A stretch of 64,000 bases of DNA from Clostridia bacterium (GTDB taxonomy: Bacteria > Bacillota > Clostridia > Oscillospirales > Acutalibacteraceae): positions 17,654-81,653 of the forward strand of contig JAFQCH010000009.1 of assembly GCA_017416485.1 (NCBI GenBank), written 5' to 3'. Positions within the stretch are counted from its first letter, which is position 1. Each line of letters begins with the position of its first letter. A model generated the notes under the pieces. That model did no database searches and was not told the origin of the DNA. It saw only the letters and a list, made by a program, of their open reading frames with translations. Below, one piece after another: positions 57,178 through 64,000 of this stretch. The position numbers and the translations under genes were made by a program.

Positions 57178-58156
57178 TGTTAAAACATGGGTAAGCGATA
57201 TTCTTGTCAGTGAAGACAATTATGCACAGGAAATGACCGAAGTGGTTGAGCCTTACCTTGCCTGTTTGCGCAAGGACGGATATTTCAAGGGTGTCGGCGG
57301 GGCCGATATCTGGTATGAATCCTATATCCGTGCGGATGCAAAAGCCGCCATCGTTGTGTCGCACGGGTTTACGGAAACGGCTGAAAAATTCCGCGAAATG
57401 TCTTACTACTACAGCAAAGCAGGGTACAGCGTTTTTGCCGTTGACCACCGCGGTCACGGCAATTCGCACCGCGAAAATGACGACCCCGAAACGGTACATA
57501 TTGACAATTTTGATACTTACATCGAAGATCTGAAAATTTTTGTTGATACGGTTGTCAAACCCAACGCAGTGAATCTGCCCTTATACCTGTACGGTCATTC
57601 CATGGGCGGTGCGGTGAGTGTACTGTTCTTGATGAAGTATACGGATGTTTTTGAAAAGTGCGTTCTTACCGCACCGATGATTTCCGCAAACACAGCAGGT
57701 ATGCCGCATTTCATCACGGGAAATCTTGCAAAGGTGTTCATTGCTCTCGGAAAGTCAAAGGAATGTGTGCTCGGCATGGGTGCCTACAACCCCGAGCGCA
57801 AGTTTGAAGACAGCAATGACACATCCCGTGCCCGTTTTGAATATTACCACACAAAACGCAATGCCAACCGCAAATACCAGACCTCCCGTCCGTCCTACGC
57901 ATGGGTAAAAGAAGCGGTGCGTATCGTCAAAGTGCAACTCGACGAAGCAAACTGCAAGAAGATCAAATCCAAGGTTCTTCTTTGCCAGCCCGAATGGGAT
58001 GCTTCGGTTATCATGCCGCCGCAGAATGTGTTTGTATCCCGTGTGCCGGGTGCGATCTTCAAAAAATTCTACGGCGCAAAACATGAAATTTACATGAGCC
58101 CGAATGATGTCATGGAGCTGTATCTGAACACCATTTTCTCGTTTCTTGAGGGTTGA
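57170..58156 (+). CDS. Alpha/beta-hydrolase, monoacylglycerol-lipase-like (serine aminopeptidase S33 type)
   Basis: 328 residues; ACGGAGGAAGAAAGC precedes ATG. Motifs: AIVVSHGFTETAEKF, YSVFAVDHRGHGNSHREND, the nucleophile elbow LYGHSMGGAVSVLF, the acid in CQPEWDASVIMP and the late histidine in YGAKHEIYMSPN. Typical of monoglyceride or lysophospholipid lipases. No signal peptide, so cytoplasmic. It follows the small membrane protein and precedes a DUF6472 gene by 2 nt and RidA. Confidence 0.88.
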   Translation: MTDVKTWVSDILVSEDNYAQEMTEVVEPYLACLRKDGYFKGVGGADIWYESYIRADAKAAIVVSHGFTETAEKFREMSYYYSKAGYSVFAVDHRGHGNSHRENDDPETVHIDNFDTYIEDLKIFVDTVVKPNAVNLPLYLYGHSMGGAVSVLFLMKYTDVFEKCVLTAPMISANTAGMPHFITGNLAKVFIALGKSKECVLGMGAYNPERKFEDSNDTSRARFEYYHTKRNANRKYQTSRPSYAWVKEAVRIVKVQLDEANCKKIKSKVLLCQPEWDASVIMPPQNVFVSRVPGAIFKKFYGAKHEIYMSPNDVMELYLNTIFSFLEG

Positions 58157-58158
58157 CA

Positions 58159-58335
58159 ATGGCAGATCAATGTGAATATTGTGCATATTTTGTATATGAC
58201 GAATATGCAGGGCAGTACCTTTGCGAACAGGATCTTGACGAAGACGAGATCTATCGTTTTATGACACAGCAAACAAAGGGGTGTCCGTATTTCAAAGACG
58301 GCGACGAATACAAATTAGTCCGCCATCAGAATTAA
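58159..58335 (+). CDS. DUF6472-like small cysteine protein
   Basis: 58 residues, ATG 2 nt after the hydrolase stop. Pattern QCEYCAYFVYDEYAGQYLCE then EDEIYRFMTQQTKGCPYFKD: four cysteines arranged C-x2-C...C...C, suggesting a small zinc or iron site. I recall near-identical proteins in Clostridia annotated as DUF6472. Function unknown; it is consistently small and cytoplasmic. Confidence 0.8.
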   Translation: MADQCEYCAYFVYDEYAGQYLCEQDLDEDEIYRFMTQQTKGCPYFKDGDEYKLVRHQN

Positions 58336-58348
58336 GGAGAATTCTATT

Positions 58349-58723
58349 ATGGAAGTTATTTTCAACGAAAAAGCACCCGCTGCCATCGGCCCGTATTCAC
58401 AGGGCTATAAAGTCGGCAATCTTGTGATCACATCGGGACAGATTCCCGTTGCCCCCGAAACCGGCAATGTCGTGGACGGCGGCATTGAAGCACAGACCCA
58501 CCGCGTTTGCCAAAACCTGCAACTGGTTCTGCAAGCCGCAGGATGCGATCTGACGGATGTTGTCAAAACCACCTGTTTCTTAAAAGAAATGAGCGACTTT
58601 GCCGCTTTCAACGGCGTGTATGCACAGTATTTCACGGGCAAGCCCGCACGTTCCTGCGTTGCAGTCAAGCAGTTGCCCAAGGATGTGCTTGTTGAAATCG
58701 AGTGCATTGCAGAAAGTAAATAA
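58349..58723 (+). CDS. ridA: RidA/YjgF-family imine deaminase
   Basis: 124 residues; TTAAGGAGAATTC precedes ATG. Family consensus: AAIGPYSQGYKVGNLVITSG, QLVLQAAGCDLTDVVKTTCF, GKPARSCVAVKQLPKDVLVE and the conserved arginine there that binds the imine carboxylate. Hydrolyses 2-aminoacrylate and other reactive enamines, a detoxification step linked to PLP enzymes. Last gene of a four-gene operon ended by a strong terminator. Confidence 0.95.
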   Translation: MEVIFNEKAPAAIGPYSQGYKVGNLVITSGQIPVAPETGNVVDGGIEAQTHRVCQNLQLVLQAAGCDLTDVVKTTCFLKEMSDFAAFNGVYAQYFTGKPARSCVAVKQLPKDVLVEIECIAESK

Positions 58724-58727
58724 GTGT

Positions 58728-58760
58728 AAAAAAGGAGCTGTGAAAACAGCTCCTTTTTTG
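58728..58760. terminator. Terminator between ridA and the cupin gene
   Basis: AAAGGAGCTGT / ACAGCTCCTTT stem with GAAA loop and T-run on the plus side, A-run on the other. Confidence 0.85.
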
Positions 58761-58766
58761 CAATGT

Positions 58767-59114
58767 TTATTTAAGCATAATCAGCGCAACCACCGAAGCC
58801 GGCACATCTCCTTCATTGCGGATGGAGTGCTTTTCGCCGTCGTTGCAGATGAGCACATCGCCGACCTTGCACACCTTTTCTTCGCCGTTGTCGTTGTAAA
58901 CCACTTCACCCTGCGTGACAACAAAGATTTCTTCTTCGCCTTCGTGCACATGTTCACCGATGCCGCAACCGGGATTGAGGGTGATATCGGCAAAAAGTCT
59001 GCCTTTGTTGTAAAGTTCTTCTTTACTTACATAATCGGTAATCTGCACAGTGCCGTTGCCGCCGCGCATCTGCTCACGCAATGCCACGGGACATTCTTCT
59101 TTTCTTCTGACCAT
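58767..59114 (-). CDS. Single-domain cupin protein
   Basis: 115 residues; ACGGAGGCAAAAA precedes ATG. Cupin motif 1 is GIGEHVHEGEEEIFVVTQGE (His-x-His...Glu metal ligands) and motif 2 is VGDVLICNDGEKHSIRNEGD (His). A small cytoplasmic beta-barrel protein, similar to proteins that bind sugars or metal in Clostridial metabolism. Substrate unknown. Single gene with own promoter. Confidence 0.88.
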   Translation of the reverse strand: MVRRKEECPVALREQMRGGNGTVQITDYVSKEELYNKGRLFADITLNPGCGIGEHVHEGEEEIFVVTQGEVVYNDNGEEKVCKVGDVLICNDGEKHSIRNEGDVPASVVALIMLK

Positions 59115-59142
59115 TTTTTGCCTCCGTTTTGTTGTTTTTATT

Positions 59143-59171
59143 ATTATAAAAAAACAATTTTATGTTGTCAA
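59143..59171 (-). promoter_or_regulatory. Promoter of the cupin gene
   Basis: TTGACA (59171-59166), 17-nt spacer, TATAAT (59148-59143) on the minus strand. Confidence 0.7.
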
Positions 59172-59192
59172 TATATCCTGTATAAAAAAAGG

Positions 59193-59221
59193 TAGACAAA
59201 AGCATAATAATGTGATATGAT
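59193..59221 (+). promoter_or_regulatory. Promoter of the cohesin-dockerin surface protein
   Basis: TAGACA (59193-59198), 17-nt spacer, TATGAT (59216-59221), divergent to the cupin promoter. Confidence 0.6.
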
Positions 59222-59271
59222 AAACTTAATTTATTATGCCTTATTCTGACTTGATTTCAGGAGTGTTACAT

Positions 59272-62067
59272 ATGCAAAAAAGAAAGATTTTACATACATT
59301 CTGCATTCTGCTTGCCATGGTGGTTTTGTTGCTTGCAAGCAGTGTTTCCGCATTGGCTGCAATGGGATGGGTTGCCGAAAACGGTGCACTGTACTACTAC
59401 GGCACAGACGGCAAAAAGGTAACGGGAACCCAAATGATTGACACCGCAACCTATGAATTTTTGCCGGACGGCCGCCTGACAGGCAAAAATGTGACAGTGC
59501 AAACCGAAAACGGCATGTATTGCATCAACGGTGCCGCCATAGTGACCGGCTATAAAGCCATTGAAGATTCGCTGCATTACTTCGGCGCAAACGGCATCCG
59601 CCTTGAAAACGGCGAAATTGACGGGCTGACCGTAACAGACGGTACCGTGCAAGGCAACAACATTTATGTAAGAAGCGGCACAGTGCGCCACTTTTTGCAG
59701 AACAACCGAATTCTGTTCACGGTTTCCGATTATGATGCACAACTTGTTCTGATTGCCGACAACACAACCGCCGGCGGGCAAACTGCCGTTAAAATCAGCC
59801 TGAAAAACAACCCCGGCATTGCCCAATTGCAATTGAAACTGCACTTTGACCCCGCCATGCTGACCCACACATTCACCTATGATGAAGGCTTGCTGGCAGG
59901 TTTTGCTGAAAAAAAAGACGATAACTGCATCATGCTGTCATGGAACGGTGTTGCCGATTGCAAAAACGACGGTGCACTGGTAACGCTCTACTTTGATGCA
60001 ACCGACACACAGGGAGAAACCTTTGTGTATGCGCAGGCAACTTCCGCCGTTGCGGCAAACGGCACCGACCGTCCATACAAACCTGCTGCCGCCGCGATTG
60101 AAATCGGCTGTCCGCATGATTTTGAAGAATACATTTTCAACAACGATTCCACCTGCACGCTGGACGGCACCAAAACGGCAACCTGTTCCCTTTGCGGAGC
60201 AACGGACACCGTAACGGCATACAATACCAAAATACCTCACACAGGCGGCAATGCAACCTGCATGGCAAAAGCAATCTGCGAGGTTTGCGGATCTGCCTAC
60301 GGCACCTATGATGCAGATGAGCATCTGCACCTCGTTGCTCATGAGGGTAAGGAACCGACCTGCTACGTCAACGGCTATACCGCCTATGAGCAGTGCACAG
60401 ACTGCACAAAAGAACTCGGCAAGACGGTGCTTTATGCCACCAATCACAAAAACGCTTATCCTGTTGCCGCAAAACTGCCCACTTGCACACAGGATGGATA
60501 CAGCGACCACATTTATTGCCCCGATTGCAACCGCGCTAACGGGTATGAAGAAATCCCCGCAACAGGCCACCGCAACACTGTGACCGTGCCCGCCCTTGCC
60601 CCCACCTGTACCGAATCGGGCTACACTGCACACACTTTCTGCAATGATTGCCAAACGGCGTTGGGCAAAACCGACCTGCCCGCTACAAATCACCCGAACA
60701 AGCAGACGGTCAAAAAAAAGGTCGCCACCTGCTATGAGGACGGCCATGTCGCATACAGCCACTGCCCCGATTGCAACACGGATTTCGGTTACGAAGTGAT
60801 TCCCATGCTTGCGCACAAAAATAAATATACCGTCGCTGCAAAACAGGCAAACTGCACCGAAGACGGCAACAATGAATACGAGCACTGCCCCGATTGCGGT
60901 GAAGATTTCGGCAAAGAGATCTATGTTTCGCTAGGTCATCCGTCCACGGTTGCGATTGATGCAAAGAACCCGACCTGTACAGAGTCCGGCTATGAAGCCT
61001 ACGAATGCTGCACCGTCTGCATGGCAGATATCGGCAAAGTCAACCTGCCCGCGCTCGGCCACAGAGAACTGACAAAGTATGACAAACTTGCCGCAACCTG
61101 CACCGAAGACGGCCATTCTGCATACAGTGTCTGCGGTGTTTGCAATGCAGAAATCGGCAAAACCGTGCATTCTGCCCTCAACCACAAAAACAAATATACT
61201 GTTGGTGAAAAGAACCCGACCTGCACCGAAGACGGCAACAACCGTTATGACTTCTGCCCCGACTGCAACACTGCATTCGGCAAAGAAACCTATCCGGCAA
61301 CCAACCATGTGAACAAAGCATTTCAGGAAGGCTTGCCCCCCACCTGCACCGAAAAAGGATATACCGCACATTACCTGTGTTCCGATTGCGGTGAAAAAAC
61401 CGGTTATGAAGAAATCGCTGCACTGCAACACAAAAATGCAACTGCCTATCCGGCAAAAGATCCAACCTGCACCGAGCCCGGCACCTCTGCTTATATTGCC
61501 TGTCCCGATTGCGGCATAACCAGTGAAAAAACCGAAATTCCCCCGCTTGGTCACAAAAACAAATACCTTGTTTCTGCAATTGAACCCACCTGCCTTGCAA
61601 CCGGCATGACTGCTTACTATTATTGCCCTGACTGCGGTTTTGAAGAAGGAAAAGAAGTGATTTCCGCCAAAGGACATGATTTTTCATTCTGGATCACAGA
61701 AGAGCATGCAGGACTCGGCAAAGAAGGAACAGACATACGTTGGTGCGGAGTGTGCATGGAAACCGAAAAACGCACCACACCTGCGCTGACATTGGCTGAC
61801 GGCAAGGTGTATCAGTGCGGCGATGCAGACCGCAACAACATCATCACTGCCGATGATGCCCGATCTGCCCTGCGCTATTCGGTTGGGTTAGACACCCCCA
61901 CCCAACTGCAACTGATTCTTGCCGACTATGACGGAAACGGCGTAGTTACCGCCGCCGATGCAAGGCTTTTGCTTCGCGCTTCGGTTGGTTTGGAAGACAT
62001 CGGACCGTTCTTCTGCTTTATTGCCGAGGACGGCTACTATGAGCGCATAGAACCGGAAGACAATTAA
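59272..62067 (+). CDS. Secreted scaffoldin-like protein: wall-binding repeats, cohesin-like domain, 11 Cys-rich repeats, dockerin
   Basis: 931 residues from ATG 59272, with CAGGAG before it. Signal peptide 1-29. Residues about 30-140 resemble choline/glucan-type wall-binding repeats (GWVAENGALYYYGTDGKKVT). Residues about 155-280 have cohesin features: GGQTAVKISLKNNPGIAQLQ, LQLKLHFDPAMLTHTFTYD, then DNCIMLSWNG and DGALVTLYFDATDTQGETFV. From about 350 to 802 there are 11 tandem repeats of about 41 residues, each NPTCTEDGYxxYxxCPDC then ALGHKN. The last part, 848-915, is a dockerin (CGDADRNNIITADDARSALR, ADYDGNGVVTAADARLLLR). A protein with both cohesin and dockerin can link dockerin enzymes to another scaffold. 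Confidence 0.85.
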   Translation: MQKRKILHTFCILLAMVVLLLASSVSALAAMGWVAENGALYYYGTDGKKVTGTQMIDTATYEFLPDGRLTGKNVTVQTENGMYCINGAAIVTGYKAIEDSLHYFGANGIRLENGEIDGLTVTDGTVQGNNIYVRSGTVRHFLQNNRILFTVSDYDAQLVLIADNTTAGGQTAVKISLKNNPGIAQLQLKLHFDPAMLTHTFTYDEGLLAGFAEKKDDNCIMLSWNGVADCKNDGALVTLYFDATDTQGETFVYAQATSAVAANGTDRPYKPAAAAIEIGCPHDFEEYIFNNDSTCTLDGTKTATCSLCGATDTVTAYNTKIPHTGGNATCMAKAICEVCGSAYGTYDADEHLHLVAHEGKEPTCYVNGYTAYEQCTDCTKELGKTVLYATNHKNAYPVAAKLPTCTQDGYSDHIYCPDCNRANGYEEIPATGHRNTVTVPALAPTCTESGYTAHTFCNDCQTALGKTDLPATNHPNKQTVKKKVATCYEDGHVAYSHCPDCNTDFGYEVIPMLAHKNKYTVAAKQANCTEDGNNEYEHCPDCGEDFGKEIYVSLGHPSTVAIDAKNPTCTESGYEAYECCTVCMADIGKVNLPALGHRELTKYDKLAATCTEDGHSAYSVCGVCNAEIGKTVHSALNHKNKYTVGEKNPTCTEDGNNRYDFCPDCNTAFGKETYPATNHVNKAFQEGLPPTCTEKGYTAHYLCSDCGEKTGYEEIAALQHKNATAYPAKDPTCTEPGTSAYIACPDCGITSEKTEIPPLGHKNKYLVSAIEPTCLATGMTAYYYCPDCGFEEGKEVISAKGHDFSFWITEEHAGLGKEGTDIRWCGVCMETEKRTTPALTLADGKVYQCGDADRNNIITADDARSALRYSVGLDTPTQLQLILADYDGNGVVTAADARLLLRASVGLEDIGPFFCFIAEDGYYERIEPEDN
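60325..61677 (+). repeat. Eleven tandem in-frame repeats of about 123 bp
   Basis: Coding repeats inside the cohesin-dockerin protein. Each has the motif PTC-x5-GY and C-x2-C, ending in H-K-N. Copies differ by many substitutions, so they are old rather than a recent expansion. Confidence 0.85.
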
Positions 62068-62121
62068 AGTTTTTCAGTTGCTTTAAAGATGCACCTGCTA
62101 CAGTAACTGCGGTGAAAAAAT

Positions 62122-62802
62122 ATGTTAAAAAATAAAAAATTGCGCATTTCTGTTATTATTATACTCTGTCTTTGTGCAGGAATCGCTGTTCTGACAGCGG
62201 CAATCAACATCCGTATCTGCACCTTTGCAGACAAACGGATACTGACCGAAGAAGAAGCAAAAAACCTTTCGGATGTGGATTGCATTCTGGTGTTGGGATG
62301 CGGTGTCCGTGAAGACGGAACGCCGAGCCACATGCTTGAGGACCGTCTGAAGCGAGGTGTTTCACTTTATGAAAACGGCGTTGCTCCGAAGCTGCTGATG
62401 AGTGGTGATCACGGGCAGGACGATTACGATGAAGTCAACACCATGAAAAACTATGCACTGGATGCAGGCATCCCGACAGCGGATATTTTCATGGATCATG
62501 CAGGTTTTTCAACTTATGAAAGCATGTACAGAGCCAAGGAAATTTTTCAGGCTGAAAAAATTGTCATCGTCACACAGCAATACCATCTGTACAGAGCCGT
62601 TTACATTGCCGAACAACTCGGTCTGGAAGCCTACGGAGTCAACTGTGATTACCGCACCTACAGCGGTCAGTTCATGCGTGATGTTCGTGAAGTGCTCGCC
62701 CGTGTCAAGGATTTCGGCATGTGCATATTCACCCCCGAACCGACATACCTCGGAGAAGTCATTCCCGTACAGGGCGACGGCTCCTTGACCGATGATAAAT
62801 AA
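62122..62802 (+). CDS. SanA/YdcF-like DUF218 membrane protein
   Basis: 226 residues. N-terminal membrane helix about 8-28 (ISVIIILCLCAGIAVLTAAI). The DUF218 domain has DCILVLGCGVREDGTPSHML, LEDRLKRGVSLYENGVAPKL, LLMSGDHGQDDYDEVNTMKN, ADIFMDHAGFSTYESMYRAK and VIVTQQYHLYRAVYIAEQLG. SanA/YdcF family proteins affect envelope permeability and may bind nucleotides or lipid-linked wall precursors. Lies 54 nt after the cohesin-dockerin gene, with a weak ribosome site GCGGTG; could be read through from it. Confidence 0.88.
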   Translation: MLKNKKLRISVIIILCLCAGIAVLTAAINIRICTFADKRILTEEEAKNLSDVDCILVLGCGVREDGTPSHMLEDRLKRGVSLYENGVAPKLLMSGDHGQDDYDEVNTMKNYALDAGIPTADIFMDHAGFSTYESMYRAKEIFQAEKIVIVTQQYHLYRAVYIAEQLGLEAYGVNCDYRTYSGQFMRDVREVLARVKDFGMCIFTPEPTYLGEVIPVQGDGSLTDDK

Positions 62803-62805
62803 AAT

Positions 62806-62844
62806 TACGGGACAGGATTTCAACTTATCCTGTCCCGATTTTTT
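62806..62844. terminator. Bidirectional terminator between the SanA-like gene and the lysis cassette
   Basis: CGGGACAGGAT (62808-62818) with ATCCTGTCCCG (62827-62837) and TTTTTT on the plus side, AATTTTATT on the minus side. Confidence 0.8.
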
Positions 62845-63118
62845 ATGCTCCTAATCCAATCCTGACGGCGAGATACCCGAGCAGGATGGTGAGGATGATA
62901 TTTGCGATGTTCGAGAGCAGACCGGTGTTGAAGCGGTCTTTTTTCTCGAGGGCGGATTTGATGTGTTCAAGATCCTGTTTGATGAGGGCGAAGGACGTGG
63001 AGCCGAGGGCGAGCTCGTGTTCGTGGCGTTCGACGATCTTTTTCAGTTCGCGCACCGCTTCGCAGGGACAAGAGCTGTCGCGGTGCGGGGTGGGGTTGAA
63101 GTTGTCGTGATCGTTCAT
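62843..63118 (-). CDS. XhlA-like small protein with coiled coil and C-terminal membrane helix
   Basis: 91 residues. Cysteine-containing N-terminus, then a charged helical stretch about 20-62 (VRELKKIVERHEHELALGST, KQDLEHIKSALEKKDRF) and a terminal membrane helix about 68-89 (LSNIANIILTILLGYLAVRI). The architecture is that of XhlA-type phage proteins, which act with holins and endolysins. It shares one base with the holin gene (stop/start overlap) and is the last gene of the cassette. Confidence 0.75.
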   Translation of the reverse strand: MNDHDNFNPTPHRDSSCPCEAVRELKKIVERHEHELALGSTSFALIKQDLEHIKSALEKKDRFNTGLLSNIANIILTILLGYLAVRIGLGA

Positions 63119-63357
63119 CAGAATGCTTTCTTGTCGGTGGGATTATTGAGAATACCGAACGCGATCAGTACCGAGCCTATTGAGTTAATGACGGTGTCGA
63201 AGTTGGTGCTGTCGATGCCGATCTTCTCAAACACACCGAACGCATTGAGAATCACTGCCAATGCACCGAACACGGAAGTCCACACGGCCCAGCTTTTGAG
63301 TCTGTCCTTCACTGCAACCTTTTCCGGGGTTGCGGCTTCTTTTTTCATTTCGTCCAT
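63118..63357 (-). CDS. Phage-type holin
   Basis: 79 residues. After a charged N-terminus (EVAVKDRLKSWAVWTS region) come two hydrophobic parts, about 24-40 (VWTSVFGALAVILNAFGVF) and 55-72 (NSIGSVLIAFGILNN). The sequence DRLKSWAVWTSVFGALAVIL is typical of phi-LC3-like holins, which form membrane lesions that let an endolysin out. It lies 2 nt after the GH25 gene. Whether it belongs to a prophage or is domesticated cannot be decided at the edge. Confidence 0.85.
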   Translation of the reverse strand: MDEMKKEAATPEKVAVKDRLKSWAVWTSVFGALAVILNAFGVFEKIGIDSTNFDTVINSIGSVLIAFGILNNPTDKKAF

Positions 63358-63359
63358 AT

Positions 63360-64000
63360 TTAGTCCTCCAATCCTGCGGATTTGCGCAGAATTTCTCTTG
63401 CGTCTGCCGCTGTGATGCTGCCGTCGTCGTCCATGTCGGCTCTCTTTTCCTGTGCTTCGGTAAAGATTTCAAGACCGACACTGCGGCGAAGTGTCAACAG
63501 TGCATCGTCTTCGGTGATTTCGCCGTCACCGTTTGCGTCCCCTTTGAGGATAGCAGGTTCTGTCGGTGCGGTCTGCTTCGGAAAACCGTTCAGCCCGAGC
63601 CGTTTGATGATCGGGGCAAAGTCCTGATACAGAATGTTCATATCCACATTGCCCTGAATTCCGTCCACACGGCCCGAATCGGTGTACTGCCAGAGTGCAT
63701 ACGGGCCCGTGTAATCGGTCTGCGTGGTCCAGTGCGCAAGCCATACGGTATAACGGTTGAGAACCGACATATCGAGTTCATCCCTGAACCAATACTTGCC
63801 GCTGTAGATGCCGACGAAATAGCCTGCTTTTTCGACTGTGTCGCAGAAGCGGTTGACGATGGCTGTGAGCTGTGCTTTGCTCAAGCCCTGCATATTCTGT
63901 GTGAGAACCCCTGCGGCTCTCGTGTCGTGCACGTCTTCCACATCATAGTAGATCGGAAGTTCAAACTGCTTATCCTTCAGAAGCGAAAGAACGAAAGCAG
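63360..64000 (-). CDS. GH25 lysozyme (endolysin) with C-terminal dockerin, 5' part beyond the window
   Basis: The frame continues off the right edge; the 213 visible residues are the second half. GH25 features: ELPIYYDVEDVHDTRAAGVL (catalytic Asp and Glu in DxE), NRFCDTVEKAGYFVGIYSGK and LAHWTTQTDYTGPYALWQYT, with a closing GIQGNVDMNIL. It cleaves the beta-1,4 bonds of peptidoglycan. The terminal region is a dockerin (GDANGDGEITEDDALLTLRR, DMDDDGSITAADAREILRK), highly unusual for an endolysin beside a holin. It heads the lysozyme-holin-XhlA cassette. Confidence 0.88.
   Translation of the reverse strand, partial: AFVLSLLKDKQFELPIYYDVEDVHDTRAAGVLTQNMQGLSKAQLTAIVNRFCDTVEKAGYFVGIYSGKYWFRDELDMSVLNRYTVWLAHWTTQTDYTGPYALWQYTDSGRVDGIQGNVDMNILYQDFAPIIKRLGLNGFPKQTAPTEPAILKGDANGDGEITEDDALLTLRRSVGLEIFTEAQEKRADMDDDGSITAADAREILRKSAGLED

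Noticed and set aside
60325..61677. CRISPR or transposon-type direct repeats
   Set aside because: The 123-bp periodicity is in frame and encodes a conserved Cys/His protein module.
62843..64000. Calling a whole prophage at the right end
   Set aside because: Only lysozyme, holin and XhlA-like genes are visible; structural and integration genes are not in the window.

Overview
The window looks like chromosome from an anaerobic, gut-type Firmicute of class Clostridia, probably Oscillospirales (Ruminococcaceae-like). The basis is sigma-A promoters of TTGACA/TATAAT type, AGGAGG ribosome sites, the low-GC-Gram-positive gene order flippase-mazG-rqcP and recJ-rel-dtd-MBL-hemZ, oxygen-sensitive radical-SAM enzymes (HemZ, an anaerobic sulfatase-maturating enzyme), type I TPP and lysine riboswitches, and several dockerin-bearing proteins. 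No species can be named from sequence alone.

Left part (1-9.2 kb): the end of a ComEC-like metallo-beta-lactamase-fold protein, a tRNA-Arg(CCG) whose 3' end is duplicated 164 bp downstream, an unusual array of small hairpins, a membrane XRE regulator, a secreted esterase, a GPH-type sugar transporter with a long charged tail, glutamine synthetase, and a divergent TetM-like GTPase. From 9.2 to 21.1 kb everything is on the minus strand and is mostly housekeeping: HtrA protease, RqcP, HU, MazG, a MurJ/SpoVB-like flippase, HemZ, an MBL hydrolase, D-Tyr deacylase, Rel (ppGpp) and RecJ. From 21.2 to 34.6 kb come a serine beta-lactamase-like protein, a secreted dockerin lysozyme with a structured leader, the lysine-riboswitch-controlled dapA-dapB-lysA operon, an XRE regulator, a GDPD phosphodiesterase, two lipoproteins, a PfkB kinase coupled to a deoxyhypusine-synthase-like protein, and a YhhN membrane protein.

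From 34.7 to 45.4 kb: an EEP-family phosphatase/nuclease, a compact type I toxin-antitoxin-like islet (35.49-35.92 kb), an esterase, and a sulfated-glycan set (anaerobic sulfatase-maturase, membrane sulfatase, GH29 fucosidase), then PHP phosphatase, MnmA and a P-loop ATPase. At 45.7-48.8 kb a TPP riboswitch precedes a thiamine-precursor ABC transporter. At 49.1-52.9 kb is a BlaI/BlaR1 pair with an exceptionally large sensor, followed by a DUF4143 ATPase framed by twin palindromes and a HEPN/MNT toxin-antitoxin pair. The right end (55.2-64 kb) has TrpS, a nitroreductase, small hydrolase and RidA genes, a cell-surface protein carrying both a cohesin-like and a dockerin domain plus 11 Cys-rich repeats, an SanA/YdcF protein, and a holin/XhlA/dockerin-GH25 lysis cassette that runs off the window.

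Two families of about 250-bp non-coding repeats with terminal inverted repeats sit in the gaps at 31.8, 38.1, 45.5 and 48.8 kb. The most distinctive themes are the cohesin-dockerin system attached to peptidoglycan hydrolases rather than plant-fibre enzymes, the type I toxin-antitoxin islet with mirror-image transcript starts, and the hairpin array next to the tRNA-Arg duplication.
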